This document shows positions 12,256 through 22,472 of a stretch of DNA of 64,000 nucleotides, piece after piece. The DNA is from Brevipalpus yothersi. Its lineage: Eukaryota > Arthropoda > Arachnida > Trombidiformes > Tenuipalpidae. A program made the position numbers and the translations under genes. Under the pieces are notes generated by a model that was not told the origin of the DNA, ran no database searches, and saw only the letters and a list, made by a program, of their open reading frames with translations. The stretch lies in NCBI GenBank assembly GCA_003956705.1, contig QZCP01000060.1:166668-230667 (forward strand), in the 5' to 3' direction. Position 1 is the first letter of the stretch. Each line of letters opens with the position of its first letter.

Positions 12256-14476
12256 ATGATTGGTAACACTTTAAGTGGCTCGAAGCCTCCGAGAAATTTT
12301 ATTGTATCCGTTTTCACTGGTTTTGTGGTCGGTTTTTTTCTCGCATTTGTGTGGCTCAATGATAATTCAAAAAATCATCCTCTACCCTCAAGTTACTATT
12401 CTGACTTTCATTCTTCCTATATTCTCAACGATCGTAATTCCATTCCAGCCAATTATTCTTTCGGCCATCTTCATCACAAAAAAAGTTAGTATAAAAATTT
12501 CCATTTCACTCGTCAACACTTTTGCATTCATTCACACACTAACGCTTTTTCTCCTTCCTCATCAATTCATTTCAGATGGCTTAGATATAGCCGATGTTCT
12601 CTACGATAAAGTGAGAGTTCTTTGTTGGGTCATGACCAATCCAAAAAATCATGTCAAAAAGGCTCTTCACGTTAAAGCAACCTGGGGTCGTCGATGTAAT
12701 AAGATTCTTTTTATGAGCTCTGAATACGATGCAAGCTTGCCAACAGTCAAACTGAATGTAGAGGAAGGAAGAGAGCATTTGTGGGCTAAAACAAGATCTG
12801 CTTTCTATCACGTGTACAAAAACTATCTCAATGATGCTGACTGGTTCCTAAAAGCGGATGATGATACTTATGTGATAGTAGAGAATCTCAGATACTTTTT
12901 GTCTAACCAAAACTCCTCTACTCCAATCTACTTTGGATGTAGATTCAAGCCGTACGTCAAACAAGGATACATGAGTGGTGGTAAGTAACAATGCATGAAA
13001 AACTTTTTCCATGAATCATGGAAAATTCCATTTATTATGTATATATTATATATCTAATTACTCTTTTTTACATGGATTTCAGGAGCTGGTTACGTTCTGA
13101 GTAAAGCTGCTCTCAAATTATTTGGTGAACGAGGAAGCGATCCTTCGTTTCATCCCGATGATTGTAGAACAGACGACGATGGTCCTGAAGATGTTATAAT
13201 GGGACGATGTTTGGCAGCTCTCAATGTGGTCGCTGGTGATTCTAGGGATCAATATGGACGCGGGAGATTTTTTCCACTATTACCCTCATATCATGTAGTT
13301 CCTGGCAGTGAACGAAGAACTTCCTGGTTCTGGAATTATATCTACTATCCCTCGGAGAAGGTTAGTTATCTTGATGGAATATCATCAATTCGAAAACTAT
13401 TCTGTTCTAATGTTCTTATCGCGGCTCACCTTATCCATCCCTTTGCCTCCCACCTCATGTCCCTAACCGTATGATGCGGTATTTGGGCGTGCATTATTCT
13501 TCTTATTACCAACTATCTTCACTCATCATTCCTTCATTCTTTATCTATCCATCTCTTTGAGCCTCTATTATGCTCCAAATCCTCGTGCCAATCATGCAAA
13601 CCATTTTGTTCCAAATTTGTTCATCGTATGTAGGCGTGATTGTCAGGGTATGAATATCATCGTCACAAATCGAGAGTAAAAAGAGAGAGCGAGAATGAAT
13701 GAAAGTTTTGATGCATTAGAAAAAAAATGTTGATACTTAATCAGGTGCGTCTTTCTATTCTCTCTTTGATTAGTCGTTTTGCATCAAGACAAAAAGTTTC
13801 GCTTCACTTCGCCGTCATAACTTGGGATTCGTATTCACTCCTGATTCATAAGTGGAAACATCTTGCTTACCATGCAACCATGATCAAACACTTTCATTCA
13901 TATCTATCCATTTTTGATCGGAATCTCTTCGTGTTATCCTTGAGAATAGAATTATTCGTCCATTATGATGAGAATGAATATGAACACTTCCTTCTAGTTA
14001 CGATTCTTAATGAGACGAGCATCCTTCTGGGAGCTTCATTTGGTGATGGGAAAATGAGGAAAACCATGTTCTCTCTGTTCATTCATTTCTTCCTATTTTT
14101 TGAGCCTGTTAGGTGGCTAAATGAGATGTGTATGTATGACATGTATATCCCCTAGAAAGTCATGTACGAGCGGCGAGCTACATTGTTTCAAATGTGGTCA
14201 TGAACAAAGCTACTGTAATTAGCTGGAAAATTTTTCATGTTCCCATTTGTTATTCTCACTTTCACTTTCACTCTCTCTTTTCAGGGTGTCAATTGTTGCT
14301 CAGATACGGCAATATCTTTCCACTATATCAGTGGGGAAATGATGTATGTTTTGGACTATCTACTTTATCATTTGAGACCTTATGGTATGAACCAAAAAGT
14401 AGAAGAAGAATCTTCGAACAAGCCACCAATATCTAGTCATGCATTGAGGTCCAATAAACTAACTCATCGCAAGTGA
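12256..14476 (+). CDS. C1GALT1: Core 1 beta-1,3-galactosyltransferase (T-synthase)
   Basis: Exons 12256-12484, 12576-12980, 13083-13360, 14285-14476 give 367 aa (human 363). It is a type II Golgi membrane protein: a short basic cytosolic tail, a signal-anchor at about residues 14-32, then a lumenal stem. The GT31 catalytic part shows VRVLCWVMTNP, HVKATWGRRC, the DXD metal site in KADDDTYVIVENLRY, GCRFKPYVKQGYMSGGAGYVLS, EDVIMGRC, GDSRDQYGR, the WFWNYIYYP motif and CCSDTAISFHY, ending in LVYHLRPYG-like sequence. It transfers galactose from UDP-Gal to GalNAc-Ser/Thr, making core 1 O-glycans (family knowledge). Three donors are GTTAGT or GTAAGT. Intron 3 (924 bp) contains a chance 142-codon ORF. 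The short C-terminus after HLRPYG is not conserved. Confidence 0.96.
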
Positions 14477-15752
14477 TGCGGTTCTCATCTACCTTTACCC
14501 TGAATCTGGACCATCGAGCTGTGTTCATCACGAAACCTGGTATAACCATTTGGAATCCACAATTTCCTCCTAGTTCATAATTTTTTTTGAAAAACCTGAA
14601 TAATCTCTAATTTTCGGTACACCCCCGCAAAATAATACTTTCCAATGGGAATTTCAAGTCATGGTTATTGAGTTCTTTTCTAGAACATCTCATTTTGTTG
14701 ATTACAGATTTTTGCCAAATACTTAAGTAAAATTTTTATGACTTATTGCATCCGTTTAATTATTTTCGGTGCTCTGTGTCAAAATCTCCGTTGAAGCTCG
14801 AGATGCTTTGATTTCCAAGTTTAACTGAAATTTCCTTCACACACGATTTTCAACGAATGAGGATGCTCTTTCGAATTAGTTAGAAGAATTTCTGTATCTC
14901 TGAGACACTTGAGAACAAAAGCAGATCGTTTCATGGATAGAGACTTATTCGTTTTACATATACGATCAATCTCACATTGTTCCCATACTTCTGAGAACTT
15001 ATTCACAACATTAAGTAGTCTCATTCTTAAAAAAGATGGAACTTTAAACCCTTCAATCAGATATGCTCCAATGAGTTTTGATTCAATTTTATGAATCGAT
15101 GATGATCAGAGTCCATCCGATTGCTAATTACTCAGTTTTTCTTTCATGGCTTATTCGCTAATTTACGTAATTTTATCCTATCGAGACGGCGTTTTGCTGA
15201 GCACAAAAATTTAATGTTTAGAGGCAGTTGTTAGTTGGTAATTTAGTAGTCGTTAGTTAAAATATTGCTAGCTAGTTACTGACCCTTACTTCGACCGGAG
15301 ACTTTGGAAGATTTCCTCTGAAAAATCTTCAACGAATAATATACTGTTTGCCAATTCCAAATACTTTCATAATTTCCTCTCCTGGAAAAATAGCAGGAAA
15401 TTGGCTGTCGCAATTATATTATGGATTCCTTTGATCTGATTGATATTATTTTACTGTCATACTTCTATAATTTCACTTTGCATAAGCAATTAAAAATGAT
15501 CAATCAAAGGACTATCAAACAATCTGATTGCTCAAACATGAGCAAATCCCATGAGAGGAGGTGTTGAGAGAATAAAAATAGCGAGGGATTGAAGGAAATG
15601 AATACTGAAATTATCTTGATGATTTATTTAGATGTCAAAATTGTATATCGGTGTGGAAAAAATTGTTCAACAAAGCCAGTCATTTTTCTCAATTCTAACT
15701 GTCAACTAGGTAAAAATTTTCGTTACCCTGTGTTGAACTATTGTTTGTTAAG
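14477..15752. other. Intergenic region after C1GALT1
   Basis: AT-rich 3' UTR and spacer. ORFs are short and have no recognisable motif. I find no clear TATA box in front of the small gene that follows. Confidence 0.4.
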
Positions 15753-16432
15753 ATGAATTCTTATCTTATCGTTTTCAGTGCTATTTTCGTTCTCTTACCA
15801 GGTGAGAAAAAGGTTTTTAATTCTCTATGCTCATCTTTATAATTAAAATTTATTCTCAACTGAATTAAGGAATCATTTACGCTGATGGTGAACAAAAAAA
15901 TAGGCCTCAATATAAGCCACCAACTGCAACGGCAACTATAAAACCAGAGAAAACAGAAGAATCGAAGCCTCAATCACCAGACAATCCAAGTGGCTTCAAA
16001 CAGATGCAAGATAAGTTTAAAGAGGTATAATTGCCAAAAGATATTATTCCTCAAAATTCTTGGGACAAGAGATTCATCACGTGTTCCCGTTTCCGTTTCT
16101 TTCAGATGATGGAAACCGTGCAAAAAAGCATGGAAAACATTTTCAAACAATCCACCATTACAACTACTAGAAAAACAACAACTGGATCAGGTAAATCAGA
16201 CAACTAAATGATTTGATGATTCTCTGGAAATGGTTACTTTCACACATCTATCCAAGAAAAGCCATTAAATCTAAATTTGAAAAAAACATCCTCTCACTAA
16301 GTGGGAGAGAAGTCTACAGCACTAGTTTTTAGACATGACTACGAGCTTTTTCGTGGAGCCAAAATTGTTGAATTATTTCCACCATGTGAACATAAAGATC
16401 TTTATTTTCCAGAATCATCACAAGAAATTTAA
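15753..16432 (+). CDS. Small secreted Lys/Thr/Pro-rich protein, four exons, unrecognised
   Basis: I assembled it from splice sites: 15753-15801, 15870-16024, 16106-16190, 16413-16432. All phases close and give 102 aa with a TAA stop; a poly(A) signal AATAAA lies 4 bp after the stop. Residues 1-21 (MNSYLIVFSAIFVLLPGIIY) look like a signal peptide with cleavage near ADG. The mature part is short, polar and cysteine-free. It has a Pro/Thr/Lys segment, a predicted helix around GFKQMQDKFKEMMETVQKSMENIF, and a Thr/Lys run before the C-terminus. No family is recognised. Introns are 68, 81 and 222 bp. It is probably a secreted or cuticle/saliva-type product, but function is unknown. The weak point is that all exons are short. 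In its favour, signal peptide, phases and poly(A) signal all agree. Confidence 0.7.
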
Positions 16433-16435
16433 ATC

Positions 16436-16441
16436 AATAAA
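16436..16441 (+). terminator. Poly(A) signal of the small secreted gene
   Basis: AATAAA begins 4 bp after the TAA stop of the four-exon gene, an unusually short 3' UTR. Confidence 0.55.
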
Positions 16442-17270
16442 AGTAGGTTGAATTGATTTTTGAAAAAAAAATGTTCAGTTTCTCTTTGAAAAATTGAAGC
16501 CGTTTTGGCTGCTAATCATTCATTCAAGGAAATGACGGAAACTCATTCAATTGAGAAAACTTAGCCATGTTTTATTCCAATACCTCAATAAAACGAGACA
16601 ATTAATGTAGACTATCTGAAGATTGATTCTTTTTTGAAAGAAAAATTTCAATCTCAAGAGAAATTGAAAATCGTCAAACTTTCGAGGTTCAAAGGAGCCA
16701 AATTCAACTCTATCTGAGGCTACCTTTTGTGAACCTAGACAACTCGTAATGAGTGAATAAATTCAGGTAGACAGAGAATTTATGAGATCTTTGAGCTTTT
16801 AGATCATTCAGTAAAATAGTTAAAAATTTTTATTACTGTAGACAACCTTCACCTGGATGAATTGCTATGATTCGTCATCTTTATGACTCCATGGCCCAAT
16901 AGGCTAACGTGAAGGGTGAAGATTGCTCATGACTTATGGTAATTGTATGGGCAACGTTCATACTGTGTATGTGTAAGAGGCTAACAACATAAACTCTTGT
17001 AACCGAAAACTGATTGGCCATCATCATGTCCACTTATGTGCTTAAGTTTCTCTTTGTTTTTTTTTGTGATCGGAGATAGTGATTGTTGTTGAAGTGTAGC
17101 CAAGGGAGAAAATTTTCAATCAATAAACCAGTAGAAGAAGAAAAAAAGTTAACTCTTCAAACAAATTTTGACCAAAATATTGATCTTTCGCCTTAATGTA
17201 AAAGTCATCTTCACATGTACCAGTTTCACCAGTTATCACTTGTTTGAGCTGTTATCCAAAAGGAAATGAT
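16442..17270. other. Intergenic region before the unrecognised 703-aa gene
   Basis: No supported gene. The ORF that follows is open upstream of its first ATG back to about 17210, with AG acceptor-like sites (ACCAG at about 17221 and 17232), so a 5' exon could lie here. Confidence 0.4.
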
Positions 17271-19382
17271 ATGGATCCATCGTCCAACGATATTGTCAAA
17301 CAGTCCAGATTTCGTCGTATTGTGTGTCGTGTATCAGGAGTGAAAAATTGTAATCACATGGATAAATTAAGTTTGATATCATCTCCACCCAATTTACAAC
17401 AATTTTTGGCTGCTGGTGATGGTGAAAAAAATGAATCTTCTTTCGATGCGGCAATGGCTCGTGCCAAGACCATTCATGAACGATTGAAACGCTTCAAGTC
17501 CATTATGGACTCAACAGCCAAACGATACGAAAATCAATCAATAGAGGTGGTCAATGTTGATGAGGACAAAGAAATTGTGGTACCAAGCCTAGTTGAACCG
17601 GTGAAAAGAAAGTCAAACAATGATGGTGTCAATGATGCTACCGATGATGTTGACAAAAAGCCGAAAAAATTTGCATTAGAAAATCATACTAAACAAACGC
17701 AATCAGAGTTGAAAAACACCAATTTGAAGATTAACCTGAGCTCTAACAAGAACGATGATGCAAAGGGTCAAATCACATGGAAAATTCCACCGATAGTTTC
17801 AACTCGAAGTGATAACAAGGTCCATCGTGAGGATTGTCCCAAGGCTACCTCTTCGAAGACTATGAACACAACTAAAACTCGAACGAATGTGAAAGAAAAG
17901 TCTTCTAAAAGTAGCAGTTCTAAAGACGCTACAAAAAAGGCCACTAGTGATGAGGAGAATGATAATGATGGATGTTTACTGCTTTTTGACTCTAAAACAC
18001 GATTCTTGAAGCCAAAATCAGTCAAATTCACTACTTATCATCAATCAGTAGTCACAGCCACTGGATTTTTTCAGCCATTCGATCTGGATAATCCCAAAAA
18101 AATAATATCATCTACTCGAACCGACAATGAGGTGGCAATGCTACTTGAAATGCTAACAGAATATTCCTTACGAACAGTATTATCGATGAAATTTTGGATC
18201 AAAGTACAGAGAAATTTTCTTCGACTCTATCCCAAGCCAAGTGATCTCCAGCGAAAAGTGATCGTTTCAATATTGATACATGTAATCACGAATGCATCAT
18301 ATCCACAAATGGTGGCCGATATACTCTCCAGTTTGGCCACTCTTCGTCGAACACCTTTGGAAGAAATGTTACTCGCAATCGAATCGATGGCCGCAATTTT
18401 GCCCTACATCAATGTCAATGAACATTACTTGATCATGATTCATATGCTCAAATCAACAATGAGCCATCCTGATTCGGAGATTAAGATAGCAACCATTAAG
18501 TGTTTCTCAATGGTGATCGCATTTCTTCGACCATGCGAAGAGACTGCTAAGAAAATAATCGAAGCTTTTCTCACCCTATCAGCTGGTTTAGATCATAGGT
18601 CACATATATTCGAAGCAAATGTACTTAATTTGATGTTACCAACCTTTTCTGTTTTCTTGTTGGTAAGTGATTCATTTAGAACGTATCTAGAAGAATTGTG
18701 CAAACTATTTCATTCTGGATCAAATGAGCAGAAAATATGCTTCCTAAAAATTTTCAATGCTCAATTTCCATCCATATGCGTTTATTTTGCCAATACTTTG
18801 GGCTTATATTCATGTTCTGCCATGGATTTGAGAGAGGCAAAAATTCCTCAACTTACTGAACTTCATCAAAATGCTCTCAAATCGATGTATCCGAGAAAGA
18901 ATAACATTTTTTGGACCGATAATCCTACCGATATTGTGGTTTGGTTTTATCGGCGAAAATTTTTTCAACTCTTCCTTCGATGGCATGAAAACTTTGAAAT
19001 ACTTCAAGAATTGATAGAATTTATCCAAAAAACGAAGATGCTTTTGGGTGAAGCTCTTGTTTTTCGAGTGATCAAGCCTCACTTTCTAGCAGAACATCCA
19101 GCTCTCAAAGATAAAGATGTGAATTCAGACGTCAAAAATGCAGTCATGATGATGCTGGAGGACAATGATTTTACCCTAATATTACCAATCTTGATTCCCG
19201 TTTATCAATGGCAAAAAGTAGAGGATCTTGGTTCCAAACATATGGGCTACATGATTCGATTGCCTGATATTGATAAAAAGTATCTCGGCATTGGTGCTAA
19301 TGATTTTGCCGCCAGGAATAATGCTGCAATCAAGGCAGTTAAAAAATTTTATCATCGACTAAAGCCTATGCTAATCAATTGA
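17271..19382 (+). CDS. Unrecognised 703-aa protein with helical (HEAT/ARM-like) C-terminal half
   Basis: One uninterrupted exon. I take the first in-frame ATG (17271). An out-of-frame ATG 5 bp upstream opens a 25-codon overlapping uORF, so initiation may be leaky, or there may be an upstream exon. Residues 1-70 include FRRIVCRVSG and an AMARAKTIHERLKRFKSIMD helix. Residues about 80-245 are Lys/Ser/Asp-rich and disordered with nuclear-localisation-like KKPKK. From about 270 to the end there is a run of amphipathic helices without low complexity, for example MLLEMLTEYSLRT, ATLRRTPLEEMLLAIES and NIFWTDNPTDIVVWFYRRKF, consistent with a helical-repeat solenoid. I cannot assign a family. Length, codon use and the poly(A) signal (19449) say it is a real gene, probably a nuclear scaffold. 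The function is unknown. Confidence 0.85.
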   Translation: MDPSSNDIVKQSRFRRIVCRVSGVKNCNHMDKLSLISSPPNLQQFLAAGDGEKNESSFDAAMARAKTIHERLKRFKSIMDSTAKRYENQSIEVVNVDEDKEIVVPSLVEPVKRKSNNDGVNDATDDVDKKPKKFALENHTKQTQSELKNTNLKINLSSNKNDDAKGQITWKIPPIVSTRSDNKVHREDCPKATSSKTMNTTKTRTNVKEKSSKSSSSKDATKKATSDEENDNDGCLLLFDSKTRFLKPKSVKFTTYHQSVVTATGFFQPFDLDNPKKIISSTRTDNEVAMLLEMLTEYSLRTVLSMKFWIKVQRNFLRLYPKPSDLQRKVIVSILIHVITNASYPQMVADILSSLATLRRTPLEEMLLAIESMAAILPYINVNEHYLIMIHMLKSTMSHPDSEIKIATIKCFSMVIAFLRPCEETAKKIIEAFLTLSAGLDHRSHIFEANVLNLMLPTFSVFLLVSDSFRTYLEELCKLFHSGSNEQKICFLKIFNAQFPSICVYFANTLGLYSCSAMDLREAKIPQLTELHQNALKSMYPRKNNIFWTDNPTDIVVWFYRRKFFQLFLRWHENFEILQELIEFIQKTKMLLGEALVFRVIKPHFLAEHPALKDKDVNSDVKNAVMMMLEDNDFTLILPILIPVYQWQKVEDLGSKHMGYMIRLPDIDKKYLGIGANDFAARNNAAIKAVKKFYHRLKPMLIN

Positions 19383-19448
19383 GACGTGGATTAGTTCCAC
19401 TGTAATTTATCAGAGAGAAAAGTTTTTCCGATACAGTGTATTTGAACG

Positions 19449-19454
19449 AATAAA
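19449..19454 (+). terminator. Poly(A) signal of the 703-aa gene
   Basis: AATAAA 67 bp after the stop codon. Confidence 0.5.
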
Positions 19455-20270
19455 GCTTCCAAGAGAAAAAGCATTCACTCATATTGAATACATTTTCACT
19501 CAGTTGAATAAAAATGTTACTCCAGGACGATAGCTCTGAAGTCCAAAGCATAGCAATTTTTTTATCCTCGTGACCAATTTTATCGAATTGATTTTAATTA
19601 TCAACCTCACCCCATCACGGCTTCCTGATTGATCGATAGATTGAGTTTTTCTGAAAATCCTTAAAATGACTATTTTCATAATGTTTCTGTTTTTGTCGAG
19701 TTTCTGTAGAGACAATACCTTTAACCATAGAAAAAGATGAAAAAATTAATCAATCGCTTTTAAGCTTTGGTTTTCTACATAAAATTTAATTCCATCACGT
19801 GACTGTATAATAATAATTGAGCAAACGATTTAAATCAAAATTTTTTCACCCTCTGTATTCTCCAAAGTTTATCGATTATTCATTGAATTCAACCAAATTA
19901 AATCGGTGAATTTTTTTCGCTTATTTCATATCATCATTATTAACCAATCAGAAATTTAAGCAGACAAGTTGAAACAGTTGCTAATCATCAACCGTGTTGT
20001 GTATGTGAAGAAAAGTGATTGACTTGAGCAGTTGTGTTTATTTTGATCCTGAAGAGGGCTTACAATGTTTACGATTGGTATCAGTCTCGACACACATTCA
20101 CACAATTAAATGATCATTTTGAACAATGATTCTTATTGATTTAGTTGATTTGGACATGGTGTACAATACGGTGGTTAGCTAATTTGAGCTTCCAGATTTC
20201 TTTGAGTGGATAATTTTTCTAGTTTGTGCATGTTTACAAGTGATAATTGATTTCCGTTCATTCCTGAGTG
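19455..20270. other. Intergenic region and presumed EXOC8 promoter
   Basis: AT-rich spacer of about 0.8 kb. No ORF with support. It is taken as promoter and 5' UTR of the downstream gene by position only. Confidence 0.4.
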
Positions 20271-22210
20271 ATGGCACATCTCGGTGGTGTTGTGGAAATG
20301 AATCCTGACAATTTTAATCCTGAAACATGTAAGTAGAGCTCAATATTCATCAATCATGAATGTATGCTTAGGTGTAATTGAAATATCCCATCTTGCTTAC
20401 AGTTCTTCGAGAATTAACCAGACCCAATGTTGGACCGGAAAGTTTACAGATAGCTAGAAAAAAAGTGCAAAAATTGTGCGATGAAACTAATGCTGAATTG
20501 AAGAAGAATGTTTACAAAAATTATGCTTCCTTCATTGAGGCAGCCAAAGAGATTGCCTTCCTCAAAAGTGAAATGTCAAAGTTAGCCAAATTGTTGGCTG
20601 AAGAACAAAATTTACTGTGTTCACTCCAGGAGCTTTCGATATGTGGTGATAAACATTCAGGTATCGGTACCACCGAGAGACAAGATTCAATGAAGAACAG
20701 TGATGGCCGAAGACTTTCCATGAAAAGTGAATCAGATGGACCATCATTCGATAAATTGGGTGCCTCGATATTCGTTGAAACCGAATTATTGGAAGAAGAG
20801 TGTGAACAAGATTCTGAGATGGTACCTCTATGGTTAACAGAGCTATCAGAAGATCTGGATGTTTGCATCGCTCAGCGAGCTTTTGAAGATGCTGTGGAAC
20901 TTGTACATAAATTTAATGACCATTTCACTCTGTATCCTAAGCTTGTCGATGATCCATCTCAAGCAGAATTAAGAAGTCGAGTCAACGCCAAAATTGAAGA
21001 TCTAATCAAGGCTGTGTCTAAAGAATTAGAGACTGTGCCTGATCAACCGGTACAAAGTGGACCTCGGGCAGCTCGTCGTGCTGTCAATCTACTATTGAGA
21101 TTAGGAAGATCTTCCTCTGCTACAGAATTGTTTCTGGTTCAAAGAGGTGCCATACTTAGATACTGTCTTATGCAACAAAAAAAGGAAGGAGCAACATTCC
21201 AATACATTGAGAGGATGAGCACTGTTTTCTTTAGCAATGTTCAGGAAAGTTGTAAAGAATTCCAAAGAGCATTCGGTCTTAACTCTGGAGGATCAAGCTT
21301 TGCATCACTCTCAGGAACTCTGTCTTCCGCTGATAGTCTTTCATTGAATAACGGAACTGAGAAGGCAAGCGTTTTCTCTCCATCCATGGCAATGGCATGC
21401 CTAGTGAGTTGGGTTAAGAAAAAATTGAAACATTTTTTGGACTCTTTTTGTGTTCATGTGTTCACAACACAAGTACCTGCATCAGTTGCCTCTGATTGTG
21501 TCGCCTTGGTCTATCAACACTGTCGAAAGCTCCGATCAGCTGTCCACTTTGATTTGGTTTTTTACTGTGATCAACGATTAAGAAATGGAATAGAACGTAT
21601 AATCAATGAGACACGAGAAAAAATGCTCGAAGCCATCAGGCACAGATGTACCAACGATCGATGGTTACCACAAAATTTTAGCAATAAGCCTGCAGTGACA
21701 AAATTTTTGGAAGAAATGAAAGAATCTGGTTTCCCATTGCATCCATACGTGTACGATGAGTGCAAAATATCGCTCACCAGTAACACAACGTCTTTCGCCA
21801 AATCATATTTCAATTCTCTTCGAGATTTAGTTAAATTATCCACACCACTCACCCATAAGCTTGTCATCACGGCCATTGTTGCCCCGTTAGAAGCTCATTT
21901 TCAGCATATCGAGAAAGCTTTGAGAGACAATAATTTACGATCACAGAGGAACACAATTGCTCTCGCTGCCGCATATTTGGGTGAAACTCTTCTACCAAAA
22001 TCAATCGAATACTGTCGCGATAAGTTGGGCTCAGTACCCGAGGAACTAGTTGCTATACGCAATAAATACGCCCAACTCAAAATTGAGCCAAGCGAGCCTG
22101 TACGATCTCATCGAACACCAACAAATTCGGATAGGCACAAGAGATCACCGCAACGTAGTGGACCTCTGAGAGAGACGAAAACAACATTTTCTACAACGAC
22201 CTATCTATAG
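20271..22210 (+). CDS. EXOC8: Exocyst subunit Exo84 (EXOC8), lacking the PH domain
   Basis: Exons 20271-20328 and 20403-22210 give 621 aa (human 725). The N-terminal Vps51-like helices carry LRELTRPNVGPESLQIARKK, KKNVYKNYASFIEAAKEIAFL and a SEMSKLAKLLAEEQ heptad region. The diagnostic block LSEDLDVCIAQRAFEDAVEL follows at about 167-186, and the Exo84 C-terminal helical bundle fills the rest, with GPRAARRAVNLLLRLG and FLVQRGAILRYCL. Exo84 is part of the octameric exocyst that tethers secretory vesicles to the plasma membrane. In human EXOC8 a PH domain of about 100 residues, which binds active Ral, sits between these halves. Here only about 60 residues of Ser/Glu/Asp-rich linker (98-160) separate them, in one open exon, so the PH domain is absent. 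The gene converges on NOP58. Confidence 0.93.
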
Positions 22211-22472
22211 TAACTATCAGCAGAGATTAACATTGGAACGATATTCTTTTTCTTTCTTGTTCATCAATCAAAATTGTTTAAGGATTTTTCTAGAATTTGA
22301 TCTTATCTATTTGCATTATATTTAGTATTTCTCAGTCGATTTTAATGAAAACAAATGATATTATGGATGGATGATTCTAATGATTTATCAAAGAATAGGA
22401 GATTTGATATATCCTTGTTGATAAAGACGTTATAAAAAAAAAGAATCACTTTGGAGACCCAAGTAATGGCGG
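22211..22472. other. Convergent 3' flank of EXOC8 and NOP58
   Basis: Two 3' UTRs share 262 bp. No canonical AATAAA is seen for EXOC8. TTTAAT at 22341-22346 reads ATTAAA on the minus strand and could serve NOP58. Confidence 0.4.

Noticed and set aside
13727..14155. 142-codon ORF between C1GALT1 exons
   Set aside because: It lies wholly in intron 3, is not in phase with flanking exons, and has no domain or signal features.
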